A stretch of DNA of 64,000 nucleotides from Bog-473 sp963777485. GTDB lineage: Bacteria; Actinomycetota; Acidimicrobiia; Acidimicrobiales; RAAP-2. The number at the start of each line of letters is the position of its first letter. The first letter of the stretch is position 1. The stretch spans positions 124,001 through 188,000 of the forward strand of contig CAVZQP010000001.1 in the NCBI GenBank assembly GCA_963777485.1, in the 5' to 3' direction. Under the pieces are notes generated by a model. The model saw only the letters and a program-made list of their open reading frames with translations. It searched no databases and was not told the origin of the DNA. The translations under genes were made by a program, and so were the position numbers. Positions 15,806 to 25,287 of the stretch are shown piece by piece.

Positions 15806-16554
15806 GCACCGGGAGCGGCGAGCACGTGCTCGAGGTGCGGGGCCTGCACGCGTCGGCGGGCGGCCGCGAGGTCCTGCACGGCATCGACCTCACCGTGCGC
15901 AGCGGCGAGGTCCACGTGATCATGGGCCCGAACGGCTCGGGGAAGAGCACTTTGGCCCACGCGCTCATGGGACGTCCCGGCACCGAGGTGACCGCGGGCT
16001 CCATCACGATGGACGGCCAGGAGTTGGCCGACCAACCCGCATGGAAGCGGGCCCAGGCCGGGCTGTTTCTCGCGCTGCAACACCCGGTCGAGGTCCCCGG
16101 CGTGAGTCTCCACTCGCTGTTCGAGGCCGCGCTCGGCAGCAACACGGATGAGCAGGCGCTGGACAGCCAGATGGTCGACGAGGCCAAGGCGATCGGCCTC
16201 GACGCGCGTCTCCTGCGCCGCCCGCTCAACGTCGACCTCTCCGGCGGCGAGAGCAAGCGAACCGAGATTGTCCAACTCGGTGTGCTCCGGCCCGCCATCA
16301 GCATCCTCGACGAGGTGGACTCCGGGCTCGACGTCGACGCCTTGGGCGACGTGGCGCGCTGGCTCCAGCTTGCGACGACCGAATGGGGTGTCGGCATCCT
16401 CGCCATCACCCACTTCAACCGTTTCCTCGTGCAGCTCGAGGCGGACCTGGTGCATGTGTTGGTGGGCGGCCGCATCGTTGCGACGGGCGATGCAGCGCTT
16501 GCGTTGCAACTCGAGCAGACCGGGTACGCGGGCTACCTGGACACCAACGGCTGA
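15802..16554 (+). CDS. sufC: SufC-family ATPase, paralogue in the sufD operon
   Basis: A 250-residue ABC ATPase with Walker A GPNGSGKST at 42-50, signature LSGGESKR at 146-153, and Walker B ISILDE at 166-171. SufC powers the SufBCD scaffold and lacks a membrane partner. This copy differs from the second SufC (20715-21464) in the signature region (LSGGESKRTEIVQ here against FSGGEKKRNEILQ there). Two SufC proteins in one locus is unusual. The GTG start overlaps the Rieske stop. Confidence 0.88.
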   Translation: MSTGSGEHVLEVRGLHASAGGREVLHGIDLTVRSGEVHVIMGPNGSGKSTLAHALMGRPGTEVTAGSITMDGQELADQPAWKRAQAGLFLALQHPVEVPGVSLHSLFEAALGSNTDEQALDSQMVDEAKAIGLDARLLRRPLNVDLSGGESKRTEIVQLGVLRPAISILDEVDSGLDVDALGDVARWLQLATTEWGVGILAITHFNRFLVQLEADLVHVLVGGRIVATGDAALALQLEQTGYAGYLDTNG

Positions 16555-16636
16555 CCGGGCGCGTAGAGCGCGCTGTGAGCTGAGAAACCGCAGGTCGGCG
16601 CCGTCCTGCTGACGCCAATTGCACAGGCCTGCAAGG

Positions 16637-16642
16637 TACCGT
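16637..16642 (+). promoter_or_regulatory. Leaderless-type -10 box TACCGT
   Basis: TACCGT, 7-nt spacer, then ATG 16650; same hexamer and spacing as before the genes at 4844 and 33817. Confidence 0.5.
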
Positions 16643-16649
16643 TTTTGGC

Positions 16650-18041
16650 ATGGCGAACGGTCGTCCACCGGGCGACGAGTTTGGTCGCCCTTCCCGCAGA
16701 CCCCGTGGTGGGGGCGCGAACCAAGAAGGGTTGGCGGAGCTCGGTCGCGAGATGCGCAGTGGCGACCCCGGAAAGGTCCCCAACGAGCAAGGCCTGAAGG
16801 CTCTCGGCGCGCGCATTGACTCGTCGGGGTCACCGAAGCTGCGGCGCAGCGGCAAGCCGAAGTGGAGCGCGGGCAAGAAGACGGTCGTCATCCTCACCAG
16901 CGTGGTCGTGCTGGCGGCGGCGGCCATCGGTGGCGGTTACGCCTACCTCTGGTACCGCTTCAACCAACTCAGCAAGGTCCACATCGCCGACGAGGTGGCG
17001 GCGCAGAGCGGCCAGCCCTTCACCATCCTCGTCATCGGCTCCGACAGCCGTGTGGGCGAATCCGCCGCGGGCGCCCAGGCCTTCGGTTCCGCTCAGCAGG
17101 TAACGGGACAACGCAGCGATGTGGTCCAGCTCTGGCGCGTCACCCCCTCCACCAAGTCGATCCAGGTCATGTCGATCCCGCGCGACACCGTGGTCAGCAT
17201 GCTCCCGCCGGACAACTCGCAGTACGGGACATACAACCGGATCAACTCGTCCTATAACACGGGCGCCAACCAGCTCGTGAAGACGATCACCGCCAACTTC
17301 GGCATCCCGATCAACCACGTCGTGGAAGTCGACTTCTCGGGCTTTCAGGACTCGGTCAACGCGCTCGGCGGCGTCTACATGAACTTCCCCTACCCGGCCA
17401 AGGACGCCTACTCGGGCCTGAACATCACCACGCCCGGCTGCCAGTTGCTCAACGGTGCCCAGGCGCTGGCCGTCGCTCGCTCGCGCCACTACGAGTACTA
17501 CGCGAACGGCTATTGGCAGTACGACGGCACGAGCGACTTCGGCCGGATCCAGCGCCAGGACGTGTTCTTGAAGGCGTTGATCCAGTCGGCCAAGTCGAAG
17601 GTGAACCCGCTCACCGTCAACGCCTTCATCGGTTCCCTCCACGAGGGGGTCACCATCGATGACGGCTGGGGCTTCAACGAGACCATCGGCCTCGCATTGA
17701 ACTACCACTCCTTCGATCCCTCCCAACTCGCGGGTCAGACCTTGCCGACGGTGTCGTCATCCGCGTTCGGGGGTCTCGGCGACGTCCTGACCGTGACCCA
17801 GCCGGCCACCCAGCAGATGCTGGTGAACATCTTCGGCTCGAGCCTGCAGACGCCTACCAACCCGCCGCCCGACGTCAACGGGGTGCCCCATCAGCCACCG
17901 CCGATCACCCCGACCACGGTGACGCCCACCACCGCCACAACGGCGGCGAGCGGGGGTCACGCCGCGGCAGGCGCCGGAGCGACGACGACGCCCACGACGA
18001 CGCCACCGCCCTCGTTCGACCCCACGAACTGCAGCGGCTGA
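16650..18041 (+). CDS. LytR-CpsA-Psr (LCP) family envelope protein
   Basis: A 463-residue membrane-anchored protein: about 75 Arg/Gly-rich cytoplasmic residues, one helix at about 77-100, then the LCP domain outside. LCP hallmarks visible are ILVIGSDSR, IPRDT with catalytic-type Arg/Asp, NRINSSY and a late GRIQRQDVFLKAL. LCP enzymes transfer undecaprenyl-linked glycopolymers onto peptidoglycan. The C-terminus is a long Pro/Thr-rich tail. Here it probably attaches a wall polymer built from genes such as those at 45-48 and 62-64 kb (inference). Confidence 0.9.
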   Translation: MANGRPPGDEFGRPSRRPRGGGANQEGLAELGREMRSGDPGKVPNEQGLKALGARIDSSGSPKLRRSGKPKWSAGKKTVVILTSVVVLAAAAIGGGYAYLWYRFNQLSKVHIADEVAAQSGQPFTILVIGSDSRVGESAAGAQAFGSAQQVTGQRSDVVQLWRVTPSTKSIQVMSIPRDTVVSMLPPDNSQYGTYNRINSSYNTGANQLVKTITANFGIPINHVVEVDFSGFQDSVNALGGVYMNFPYPAKDAYSGLNITTPGCQLLNGAQALAVARSRHYEYYANGYWQYDGTSDFGRIQRQDVFLKALIQSAKSKVNPLTVNAFIGSLHEGVTIDDGWGFNETIGLALNYHSFDPSQLAGQTLPTVSSSAFGGLGDVLTVTQPATQQMLVNIFGSSLQTPTNPPPDVNGVPHQPPPITPTTVTPTTATTAASGGHAAAGAGATTTPTTTPPPSFDPTNCSG

Positions 18042-18070
18042 GCCGAAGGCGAGCCGCCACGGCCTCAGCC
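18036..18070. terminator. Inverted repeat spanning two convergent stop codons
   Basis: GGCTGAGCC (18036-18044) can pair with GGCCTCAGCC (18061-18070) with one bulge. It covers the stop codons of both convergent genes and so could end transcription from both sides. No U-tract. Confidence 0.4.
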
Positions 18071-18823
18071 CTGGGGCGTTGTGCTCGGCACCGTGACCGT
18101 CGTGATCTTGGCGCCCGGCGGCAATTGGAAGAGCGACGCGGGCGGTGACGACGAGTAGCTGGTGATGGCGAAGCTGGTCGAGTCGCCGGCGACCTGAGCG
18201 AAGCCGAGCACGCCCTGACTGGTCGTGCAGACGGTGCTCGTGCCCGCGGTGCCCGGCGTCGCCAGGTCGATGCAGTTCATGGAGAAGCCGTTGAGCGACA
18301 TGGTGGAGGTCGTGACCTTGTCCCCGGCAATGCCCGCGGCCAAGGCGAAGAGGCTCAGGTATCTGACCCAGTGGCCGGGTGTGTAGAGGTCGATGAGCGC
18401 GTTCTGGCTCGAAGCGCCGACGCCGCTGATCTTGTCGCAGCTCCACTGACCGGACGTCTGGTCGCAGGCGTACTCGCCCGACGAGTTCTGGACGAGATGC
18501 ACCGGAGCCGTGCTCCCGCTCCCGCCCGACGGTGACAACGAGAACGCGACCTCGTTGGGCACTTGTGCCGCGTAGGTCACGGTGGCCGGCGCGCTGCCCG
18601 AGGTCGCGTACACCGCCTCGAACGTCGTGGGTGCGGTGTTCAGCTTGGAGTTGAAGCCGTCGATGACCGCCTTGTTGCCGCGGATGTCGTGGATGTCGTT
18701 CTTGATCTTGGTGATGGCCGAACAGGACGAGAACGCCGTCGTACCGACCACGAGCACCGCTACGACCATGACCGGCCGACGGGCCCAGAACGGTGACGCC
18801 TCGCGACCACAACCTCTGCCCAT
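18065..18823 (-). CDS. Putative secreted lipoprotein of unknown function
   Basis: About 252 residues from ATG 18823. A basic n-region and a hydrophobic segment (MVVAVLVVGTTAF) end in a lipobox-like SSC, so lipid attachment at that Cys is likely. The mature part is Ser/Thr/Gly-rich with paired cysteines (YACDQTSGQWSCD; MNCID; TVC), suggesting a disulfide-containing extracytoplasmic beta protein. I do not recognise the family. Possible starts at 18868 or 18769 give the same lipobox. It lies upstream of sufU's end on the same strand and is convergent with the LCP gene. Confidence 0.7.
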   Translation of the reverse strand: MGRGCGREASPFWARRPVMVVAVLVVGTTAFSSCSAITKIKNDIHDIRGNKAVIDGFNSKLNTAPTTFEAVYATSGSAPATVTYAAQVPNEVAFSLSPSGGSGSTAPVHLVQNSSGEYACDQTSGQWSCDKISGVGASSQNALIDLYTPGHWVRYLSLFALAAGIAGDKVTTSTMSLNGFSMNCIDLATPGTAGTSTVCTTSQGVLGFAQVAGDSTSFAITSYSSSPPASLFQLPPGAKITTVTVPSTTPQG

Positions 18824-18922
18824 GGGCAACCAGCGTGGCAGATGGCGTTCCGCCGATGGTGGAGCCACCGCGACCGCGTGCCGGTGCCGCCGCCACCGGC
18901 GAAGCTGCCGGCGAAGAACGCC

Positions 18923-19447
18923 TTAGGAGACGGCCGCCTCCGCCGCCACCTCGTCGAGCCCCTGAGCCAGCGCGTTCCACGACAAGGTCGCGCACTTGAT
19001 ACGGACCGGGAATTTCACCACGCCCTGCAGCGCAGCCAGCTCACCAAGCTTGTCCAGGTCGACCTCCTCGGGCTCGCCGGCCAGCACCTCGGCGCCGTTC
19101 GACTCGCCCCCGTGGCCGTCGCCTTCCAACGACGCCTCGTGGATCGACATCATCCCCTTGAAGGTGCCGATCAGTCGGCGCACCTCCCCGACGGGTCGAC
19201 CCTTCACTGCGGCCGACATCAGGGAGGCCGAGGATTGGCTGATGGAGCAGCCGGATCCGGCGATCTTCAGGTCCGCCAACGTTCCGTCCTCGACGACCAT
19301 CGACACGACCACCTCGTCGCCGCACAGAGGGTTGAAGCCCTCGACGCGGTGCGCGGGCGGGGATTCCAGCTCGCCCCGGTTCCGGGGGGAGCGGTAGTGG
19401 TCGAGGATGATCTCGCGGTAGAGATCGTCGAGGTCGCCCATTGCCAT
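18923..19447 (-). CDS. sufU: Fe-S assembly sulfur acceptor SufU
   Basis: A 174-residue SufU: it takes sulfur from SufS by zinc-dependent ligand exchange. Ligands visible are C42 and D44 (NPLCGD), C67 (GSGCSIS) and C152 (RIKCATL). The insertion between about 105 and 145, typical of SufU against IscU, is present. It overlaps the sufS stop by 1 bp, giving the order sufC-sufS-sufU on this strand. ATG 19441 (MGDLDD) is an alternative start two codons in. Confidence 0.95.
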   Translation of the reverse strand: MAMGDLDDLYREIILDHYRSPRNRGELESPPAHRVEGFNPLCGDEVVVSMVVEDGTLADLKIAGSGCSISQSSASLMSAAVKGRPVGEVRRLIGTFKGMMSIHEASLEGDGHGGESNGAEVLAGEPEEVDLDKLGELAALQGVVKFPVRIKCATLSWNALAQGLDEVAAEAAVS

Positions 19448-20714
19448 CAGCCGAACAACCTACCGGCTTCCGTCAGGCCCTCGATCAGCACCTCGATGTC
19501 GTGCTCGTCGCTGAACAGGGACAACGAGGCCCGGGCGGTCGCCTGCACGCCGAGCTTGCGCATCAGCGGCTTGGCGCAGTGGTGGCCGGGGCGCACACAG
19601 ACGCCGAACTGGTCGAGCACCTGAGCCAGGTCGTGCGCGTGCACATCCCTGTACGCAAGCGAGATCACGCCACCCCGGTCGGGCGCGGCGGGCGGCCCGA
19701 ACACCCGCACGTCGGAACCCAGCTTCTCGTCCAAGCGGGCCAGCGCGTAGTTGGTCAGCGCCAGCTCGTGGGCGCGGATCCGGTCCATCCCGATCTCACT
19801 CAAATACCGCAAAGCCGCCGTCAGCCCGACGGCCTCGGCGATGGGTGGCGTGCCTGCCTCGAAGCGTGCCGGCGGCGGCGCCGGCCGGAACCCATCGAGC
19901 TTCACGTCGAGGATCATCCCGCCGCCACCCAGGAACGGTGGCATCTCCTCGAGCAACGAAGCACGGCCCCACAGCACGCCCAGGCCCGTGGGGCCCATCG
20001 TCTTGTGTGCAGAGTACGCGACGAAGTCCGCGCCCAACCCGACGACATCGGTCGGCACGTGCGGCACCAGCTGCGCCCCGTCGGCGATCACGACGGCGCC
20101 CTCACGGTGCGCGACCTCGGCGATCGAGGCGACCGGGTTGATCGTCCCGAGGACGTTGGACATCGCCGATACGGCGACGACCTTGACCCCGGCCACCAAA
20201 CGATCGAGATCGGACAGGTCGAGCCGGCCGGAGCCGTCGACAGGGATGTACCGGAGGTCCAAGCCGCCGAGCTCCTCGGACAGGAGCATCCACGGCACCG
20301 AGCTCGAATGGTGCTCCATCTCGGTCAACAGCACGGCGTCACCGGCCCGGAGGTTTGCCCGGCCCCATGAGTGCGCGACCAGGTTCAAGGACTCGGTCGT
20401 GTTCTTCGTGAACACGATTTCCCGGGCCGGGTCCGGCGCACCGAGGAAGCGGCCGGAAACCACCCGCGCCCGTTCGTAGAGGGCTGTCGCCTCCTCGGCC
20501 GTCGCATAGACGCCTCGATGCACGTTGGAGTGCGTCGTCTCGTAGTAGTTGGTCATGGCGCTGATGACGGACTGCGGCTGCAGCGCGGAGGCCGCCGCGT
20601 CCAGGTACACGATCGGCCGCCCGTTTACCTTGCGCGACAACAGCGGGAAGTCCTTGCGCAGCGCCTCGGTGTTCAAAGGTGCGACCGACTCCGGCACCGG
20701 AGAAGGATCCACGC

Positions 20715-20718
<4 letters not shown>
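19447..20718 (-). CDS. sufS: Cysteine desulfurase SufS
   Basis: A 423-residue PLP enzyme that takes sulfur from cysteine for Fe-S assembly. K239 in SAHKTMGPTG binds PLP, and C381 in RPGHHCAKPL is the active-site cysteine of the group II (SufS) short loop. HSNVHRG and EMEHHSS are further family motifs. The ATG at 20718 overlaps the sufC stop (ATGA). The frame remains open upstream through sufC, but only as a shadow. Confidence 0.96.
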
Positions 20719-21464
<746 letters not shown>

Positions 21465-21468
21465 GATT

Positions 21469-21483
21469 AAAAGCTTACCTTTT
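21469..21483 (-). promoter_or_regulatory. sufCSU promoter: TAAGCT box inside AAAAG/CTTTT inverted repeat
   Basis: Within an A+T-rich island the minus strand has TAAGCT (21477-21472) 7 nt before ATG 21464. The box lies inside an inverted repeat AAAAG-5 nt-CTTTT (21469-21483). A leaderless transcript controlled by a repressor over the -10 is plausible. The repeat is not the same as the palindrome before sufB. Confidence 0.45.
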
Positions 21484-21555
21484 TGGTCGGGTTTTCAGTT
21501 ACGGCCGGCCGAGCCTCGTCCGCCGGACCCGGCCCGGCGGGACACGGCCGGTCGC

Positions 21556-22173
21556 CTACCAACCTCTGTCGACCCAAACCTGGAGGTGAGGGGACTCGGC
21601 ACCCACCGTTGTGGCCGTGCCGTGCCCCGGCAGCACCCGGGTGCCGGGGTCGAATTTGGCGAAGATCCGGCGCTCGATCGACTCGATGATCGTCGGGAAG
21701 TCGCCGCCTTCGAACGAGGTGTTGCCCGGCCCGCCGGGGAACAGGGTGTCGCCGGTGAAGAGGAGGTCCGTGCCCTCGACGGCGAAGCAGATGGAACCGG
21801 GCGTGTGGCCCGGCGTGGCCAGGGTCTTTATGCGCAGGTCGCCCACGCTGAGCGTCTCGTCGTCGTCGATGATCAGGTCGTAGCTCGGCAGCATCCCCGC
21901 GTCGGCGCTGGTCACGGCGACCGAGATCCCGGCCTCGCGCACCGCCGGCACGGCCTGGATGTGGTCCCAGTGCCCGTGCGTCTCGACGACCTGGTTGACC
22001 CCGAGATCGCGGCAGATCGCCAACAAAGCCTCGTGCTCGTTGGCCGCGTCGATCAGCATCGCGTCGCCGGTGCGGCGGCAACGCAAGATGTACACGTTGT
22101 TGTCCATCGGGCCGACCACGATCTGGTGCACCTCTGCGGCCGCGTCGCTCCAGATTTTCTCCAGCTGTCCCAT
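21556..22173 (-). CDS. MBL-fold hydrolase, glyoxalase II-like
   Basis: A 205-residue metallo-beta-lactamase fold protein with HGHWDH metal motif, TPGHTPGS, FTGDTLF and a late PGHG, the pattern of glyoxalase II-type thioesterases. Trp occupies the position before the Asp. A mycothiol- or other thiol-ester substrate is possible in an actinobacterium (inference). ATG 22173 follows a TACGCT box by 6 nt; the longer upstream frame is not family-like. A 91-bp gap separates it from sufC. Confidence 0.85.
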   Translation of the reverse strand: MGQLEKIWSDAAAEVHQIVVGPMDNNVYILRCRRTGDAMLIDAANEHEALLAICRDLGVNQVVETHGHWDHIQAVPAVREAGISVAVTSADAGMLPSYDLIIDDDETLSVGDLRIKTLATPGHTPGSICFAVEGTDLLFTGDTLFPGGPGNTSFEGGDFPTIIESIERRIFAKFDPGTRVLPGHGTATTVGAESPHLQVWVDRGW

Positions 22174-22179
22174 GGTCCC

Positions 22180-22185
22180 AGCGTA
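22180..22185 (-). promoter_or_regulatory. Leaderless-type -10 box TACGCT
   Basis: On the minus strand TACGCT precedes ATG 22173 by 6 nt. Confidence 0.45.
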
Positions 22186-22300
22186 AGAGATGCCGGAGCC
22201 CTTCTGGTCGCCGTAGCGCCGGGTCTGGTAGACACCCGGGTAATCAAAGGAACACACCGCCGGCCGGGCTGCCGGGGGGAGAGGCAAGAGGAGCCCAGGC

Positions 22301-23416
22301 ATGAATTTCGCCTTCAGTGACGAGCAGGAGGAGCTGCGCGCCGCGGTCCGCCGGTTCCTGACCGAGAAGTCACCCGAGACCGAGGTCCGCCGCCTTATGG
22401 ACACCACGGAGGGCTACGACCCCGCGGTGTGGAGCCAGATGGCCGACCAGCTCGGCCTGCAGTCGCTGACCATCCCCGAGGAGTTCGGCGGCTCCGGCTT
22501 CACCTACGTTGAGCTGCTCGTCGTGCTCGAGGAGATGGGCGCCGCGTTGCTGTGCGCGCCGTTCTTCTCGTCGGTGGCTCTCGGCGCCAACGCGTTGCTC
22601 ACCTCGGGTGACGACGAGGCGAAGAAGAGCTATCTGCCCGGCATCGCGTCGGGCGAGACGATCGCCACGCTCGCCATCACCGAGGACAACGGCAAGTGGG
22701 ACTTCGGCGGCATCGAGTGCAGTGCCTCGAAGAAGGGCGACGGTTGGGTGCTCGACGGCCACAAGATGTTCGTCATCGACGGCCACGTGGCCAACCTCAT
22801 CATCGTGGCTGCCCGGACGTCGGCCGGCGTCTCCCTCTTCGCGGTGCAGGACGACGCGGCGGGCCTCACCCGCACGCCGCTCCCGACCATGGACCAGACG
22901 CGCAAGCAGGCGCGCATCGAGTTCTCGGGCACGCCGGCCACGCTCATCGGCACCGACGGGGGCGCCGAAGCGGGGCTGACGAAGACGCTCGACCTCGCGG
23001 CGGTGGCGCTGGCCGCCGAGCAGGTCGGTGGCGCGCAGCACGTGCTCGACGCGTCGGTCGAGTACGCCAAGACGCGGATCCAGTTCGGCCGGCCCATCGG
23101 CAGCTTCCAGGCCATCAAGCACAAGTGCGCGGACATGCTGCTCGAGGTCGAGTCGGCCAAGTCCGCCGCCTACTACGCCGCCTGGGCCGCCGCCGAGGAC
23201 TCCGACGAGCTCCCGGTCGTGGCCAGCCTGGCCAAGTCGTACTGCTCCGAGGCCTACTTCCACGCCGCCGCCGAGAACATCCAGATCCACGGCGGGATCG
23301 GCTTCACGTGGGAACACCCCGCTCACCTCTACTTCAAGCGGGCCAAGTCATCCGAGCTGTTCCTCGGCGATCCCTCGTACCACCGGGAGCTGCTGGCGCA
23401 ACGCATCGGCATCTGA
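22301..23416 (+). CDS. Acyl-CoA dehydrogenase
   Basis: A 371-residue FAD enzyme of the acyl-CoA dehydrogenase family. Motifs are MNFAFSDEQEELR at the start, LAITEDNGKW in the middle domain, YAKTRIQFGRPIGSFQAIKH, and the C-terminal IQIHGGIGFTWEHPAHLYFKRA. It catalyses alpha,beta-desaturation of an acyl-CoA; chain specificity is unknown. AGAGGAG lies before ATG 22301. The next gene starts 1 bp after its stop, so they are co-transcribed. Confidence 0.92.
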   Translation: MNFAFSDEQEELRAAVRRFLTEKSPETEVRRLMDTTEGYDPAVWSQMADQLGLQSLTIPEEFGGSGFTYVELLVVLEEMGAALLCAPFFSSVALGANALLTSGDDEAKKSYLPGIASGETIATLAITEDNGKWDFGGIECSASKKGDGWVLDGHKMFVIDGHVANLIIVAARTSAGVSLFAVQDDAAGLTRTPLPTMDQTRKQARIEFSGTPATLIGTDGGAEAGLTKTLDLAAVALAAEQVGGAQHVLDASVEYAKTRIQFGRPIGSFQAIKHKCADMLLEVESAKSAAYYAAWAAAEDSDELPVVASLAKSYCSEAYFHAAAENIQIHGGIGFTWEHPAHLYFKRAKSSELFLGDPSYHRELLAQRIGI

Positions 23417-23417
23417 G

Positions 23418-24167
23418 GTGCCGGGGCCATTCCGGCTCCGGCCCGGGCCCGCGGGCGACCTGTGGACCTACGCGACCGCGACCAGTCCCGGGGCGCCCGT
23501 GCGCGGCCACGTCATTCTCTGCCACGACCTGCCCCGGCCGCAGGCGGCCGCCGCCGACCTCGCGCTGACGTATCCCGCGCTGGCCGACCGGCTGGCGCGC
23601 GAGACCGGCTGGCAGGTCGTCACCGCGGCGTTGCGCGGCGCCGGTGAGTCCGCCGGTGACTTCTCCGCGTTGGGATGGCTGGACGACCTGCGGTTCCTCG
23701 CCGAGAGCGAGGTGCCCGAGGCGTCCGCCCGAGTCGTAGTCGGCTTCGGCTTCGGTGGCGTGCTGGCGCTGCATCTCGCCGCCGGCGACGAGCGCGTCGC
23801 CGGCGTCGCGTGTCTCGGCACGCCCGCCGAGGTCTCCGAGCTGACGGGTGACACCGAGTCGTTCCTGGTGCGGTGCCGCCGCACCGGAGTGATCAAGACG
23901 CCGGGCTTTCCCGCCTCGATGGAGGCGTGGGCCAAAGAGCTCTCCGTACTGCACCCGGCCGAGGACGCCGCACTCTTGAAGGGGCGGGCGCTGCTGATGG
24001 TGCACGGCTCGGACGATCCTGACGTCCCCCTCTCCGGCGCGCGGTCACTGGCCGAAGCCGCGACCGGGCCGTCCGAGCTGCACGTGGTGCTCGGGGGCGG
24101 CCACTGGCTGCGGGCCGACCCCCGCGTGCTCGCCCTGCTGGTCGGCTGGCTGGAACGGCGTCATTGA
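23418..24167 (+). CDS. Alpha/beta-hydrolase fold protein lacking the nucleophile Ser
   Basis: A 249-residue alpha/beta-hydrolase-like protein. The nucleophile elbow at 109-113 reads GFGFG, so the position normally Ser/Cys/Asp is Gly111. A candidate acid (HGSDDPDVP) and His (GGGHWLRAD) remain. It may be a non-catalytic member, or use another residue. It starts with GTG 1 bp after the acyl-CoA dehydrogenase stop and is probably an accessory of the same acyl-CoA pathway (inference). Confidence 0.75.
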   Translation: MPGPFRLRPGPAGDLWTYATATSPGAPVRGHVILCHDLPRPQAAAADLALTYPALADRLARETGWQVVTAALRGAGESAGDFSALGWLDDLRFLAESEVPEASARVVVGFGFGGVLALHLAAGDERVAGVACLGTPAEVSELTGDTESFLVRCRRTGVIKTPGFPASMEAWAKELSVLHPAEDAALLKGRALLMVHGSDDPDVPLSGARSLAEAATGPSELHVVLGGGHWLRADPRVLALLVGWLERRH

Positions 24168-24309
24168 CCCACGCACCCGTGGCCACACCGACGATGCACC
24201 AGCTCGGAGCGGCTGCGGTGCGCAAGCCGGCGGAACAAGGGGGTCTACGCTTGGATTCCCGCCGGTGGCCGTTGGACCGGCCCCACGATCCATCCCCCAA
24301 GGTGATCGC

Positions 24310-25287
24310 GTGACCTATCCCGAGCGCACCCAGAACGACAGCGAGGAACCCGACCGGGGCTGGACGATGCATCTGGGCGACCCCGCGGCGCACTGGCGCC
24401 ACAGGACCCCCTGGCTCCTGGTGCGCGCGATGCGCCCGCGCCAGTGGTCGAAGAACGTCCTGGTCTTCGCGGCGCCCGCCGCTGCGAGCGTCCTCGGCCA
24501 CTGGTCGGTCTTCTGGCGCGTCGTGGTGGCGTTCCTACTCTTCTGTGCCGCCGCCTCGGGGCACTACCTCATCAACGACGTGCTCGACGCGGAGCAGGAT
24601 CGGCATCACCCGGTCAAGCGCCTGCGCCCCGTGGCAAGCGGCGAGCTCCCGGCCTCGGTTGCCGTCGGTGCGGGCGCCGTGCTCATCGCGATCAGCCTGG
24701 CGGGTGCCGCCCTGCTCGGGCCTTGGGGCTTCGTGCTCGTCTTGGCGGTCTACTTGGCCCTGACCGCCGCGTACAGCCTTTGGCTCAAGCGCCAGCCCGT
24801 CATGGAGCTGGCGGTTGTCGCCCTGGGCTTCGTGCTGCGGGCTGTGGCGGGCGGCCTCGTCGCGCACGTGTACCTGTCCAACTGGTTCCTCGTGTTCACC
24901 TCCTTCGCCGCGCTGTTCGTCGTCACCGGCAAGCGCTATGCGGAGCACGCTCGGCTCGGCGAGACGAGGGGCGTCCACCGCAGCGTCCTCGACGACTACA
25001 GCGAGTCGTTCCTCCGGTCGACGCTGACCATCTGCGCCAGCGTCACCGTCGCCACCTACTGCCTCTGGGCTTTCGACCGTAGCGGTCTCCTCGCCTCCCG
25101 CTCAGGACACCAAGCTGTGTGGATCGAGTTGACCGTCGTGCCCTTGGTCCTCGCCGTTCTGCACATCTTCCGGCTCCTGGACGCCGGCAAGGGCGGTGAA
25201 CCGGAGCGATTGGCGCTGCACGACCACGTCCTGCAGGTGTACGGGCTGTTGTGGTTGGCCTTGATGGCCATCGGCGTCTACGCGTGA
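24310..25287 (+). CDS. Decaprenyl-phosphate phosphoribosyltransferase (UbiA family)
   Basis: A 325-residue integral membrane prenyltransferase-like protein with about eight helices. MRPRQWSKNVLVFAAP and NDVLDAEQDRHHPVKRLRP are the motifs of DPPR synthase (mycobacterial Rv3806c), which joins phosphoribose from PRPP to decaprenyl phosphate. The next gene, overlapping by 4 bp, is DprE1-like and acts one step later. I preferred GTG 24310 because AAGG lies 8-10 nt before it; GTG 24265 adds 15 residues without family character. Confidence 0.87.
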   Translation: MTYPERTQNDSEEPDRGWTMHLGDPAAHWRHRTPWLLVRAMRPRQWSKNVLVFAAPAAASVLGHWSVFWRVVVAFLLFCAAASGHYLINDVLDAEQDRHHPVKRLRPVASGELPASVAVGAGAVLIAISLAGAALLGPWGFVLVLAVYLALTAAYSLWLKRQPVMELAVVALGFVLRAVAGGLVAHVYLSNWFLVFTSFAALFVVTGKRYAEHARLGETRGVHRSVLDDYSESFLRSTLTICASVTVATYCLWAFDRSGLLASRSGHQAVWIELTVVPLVLAVLHIFRLLDAGKGGEPERLALHDHVLQVYGLLWLALMAIGVYA

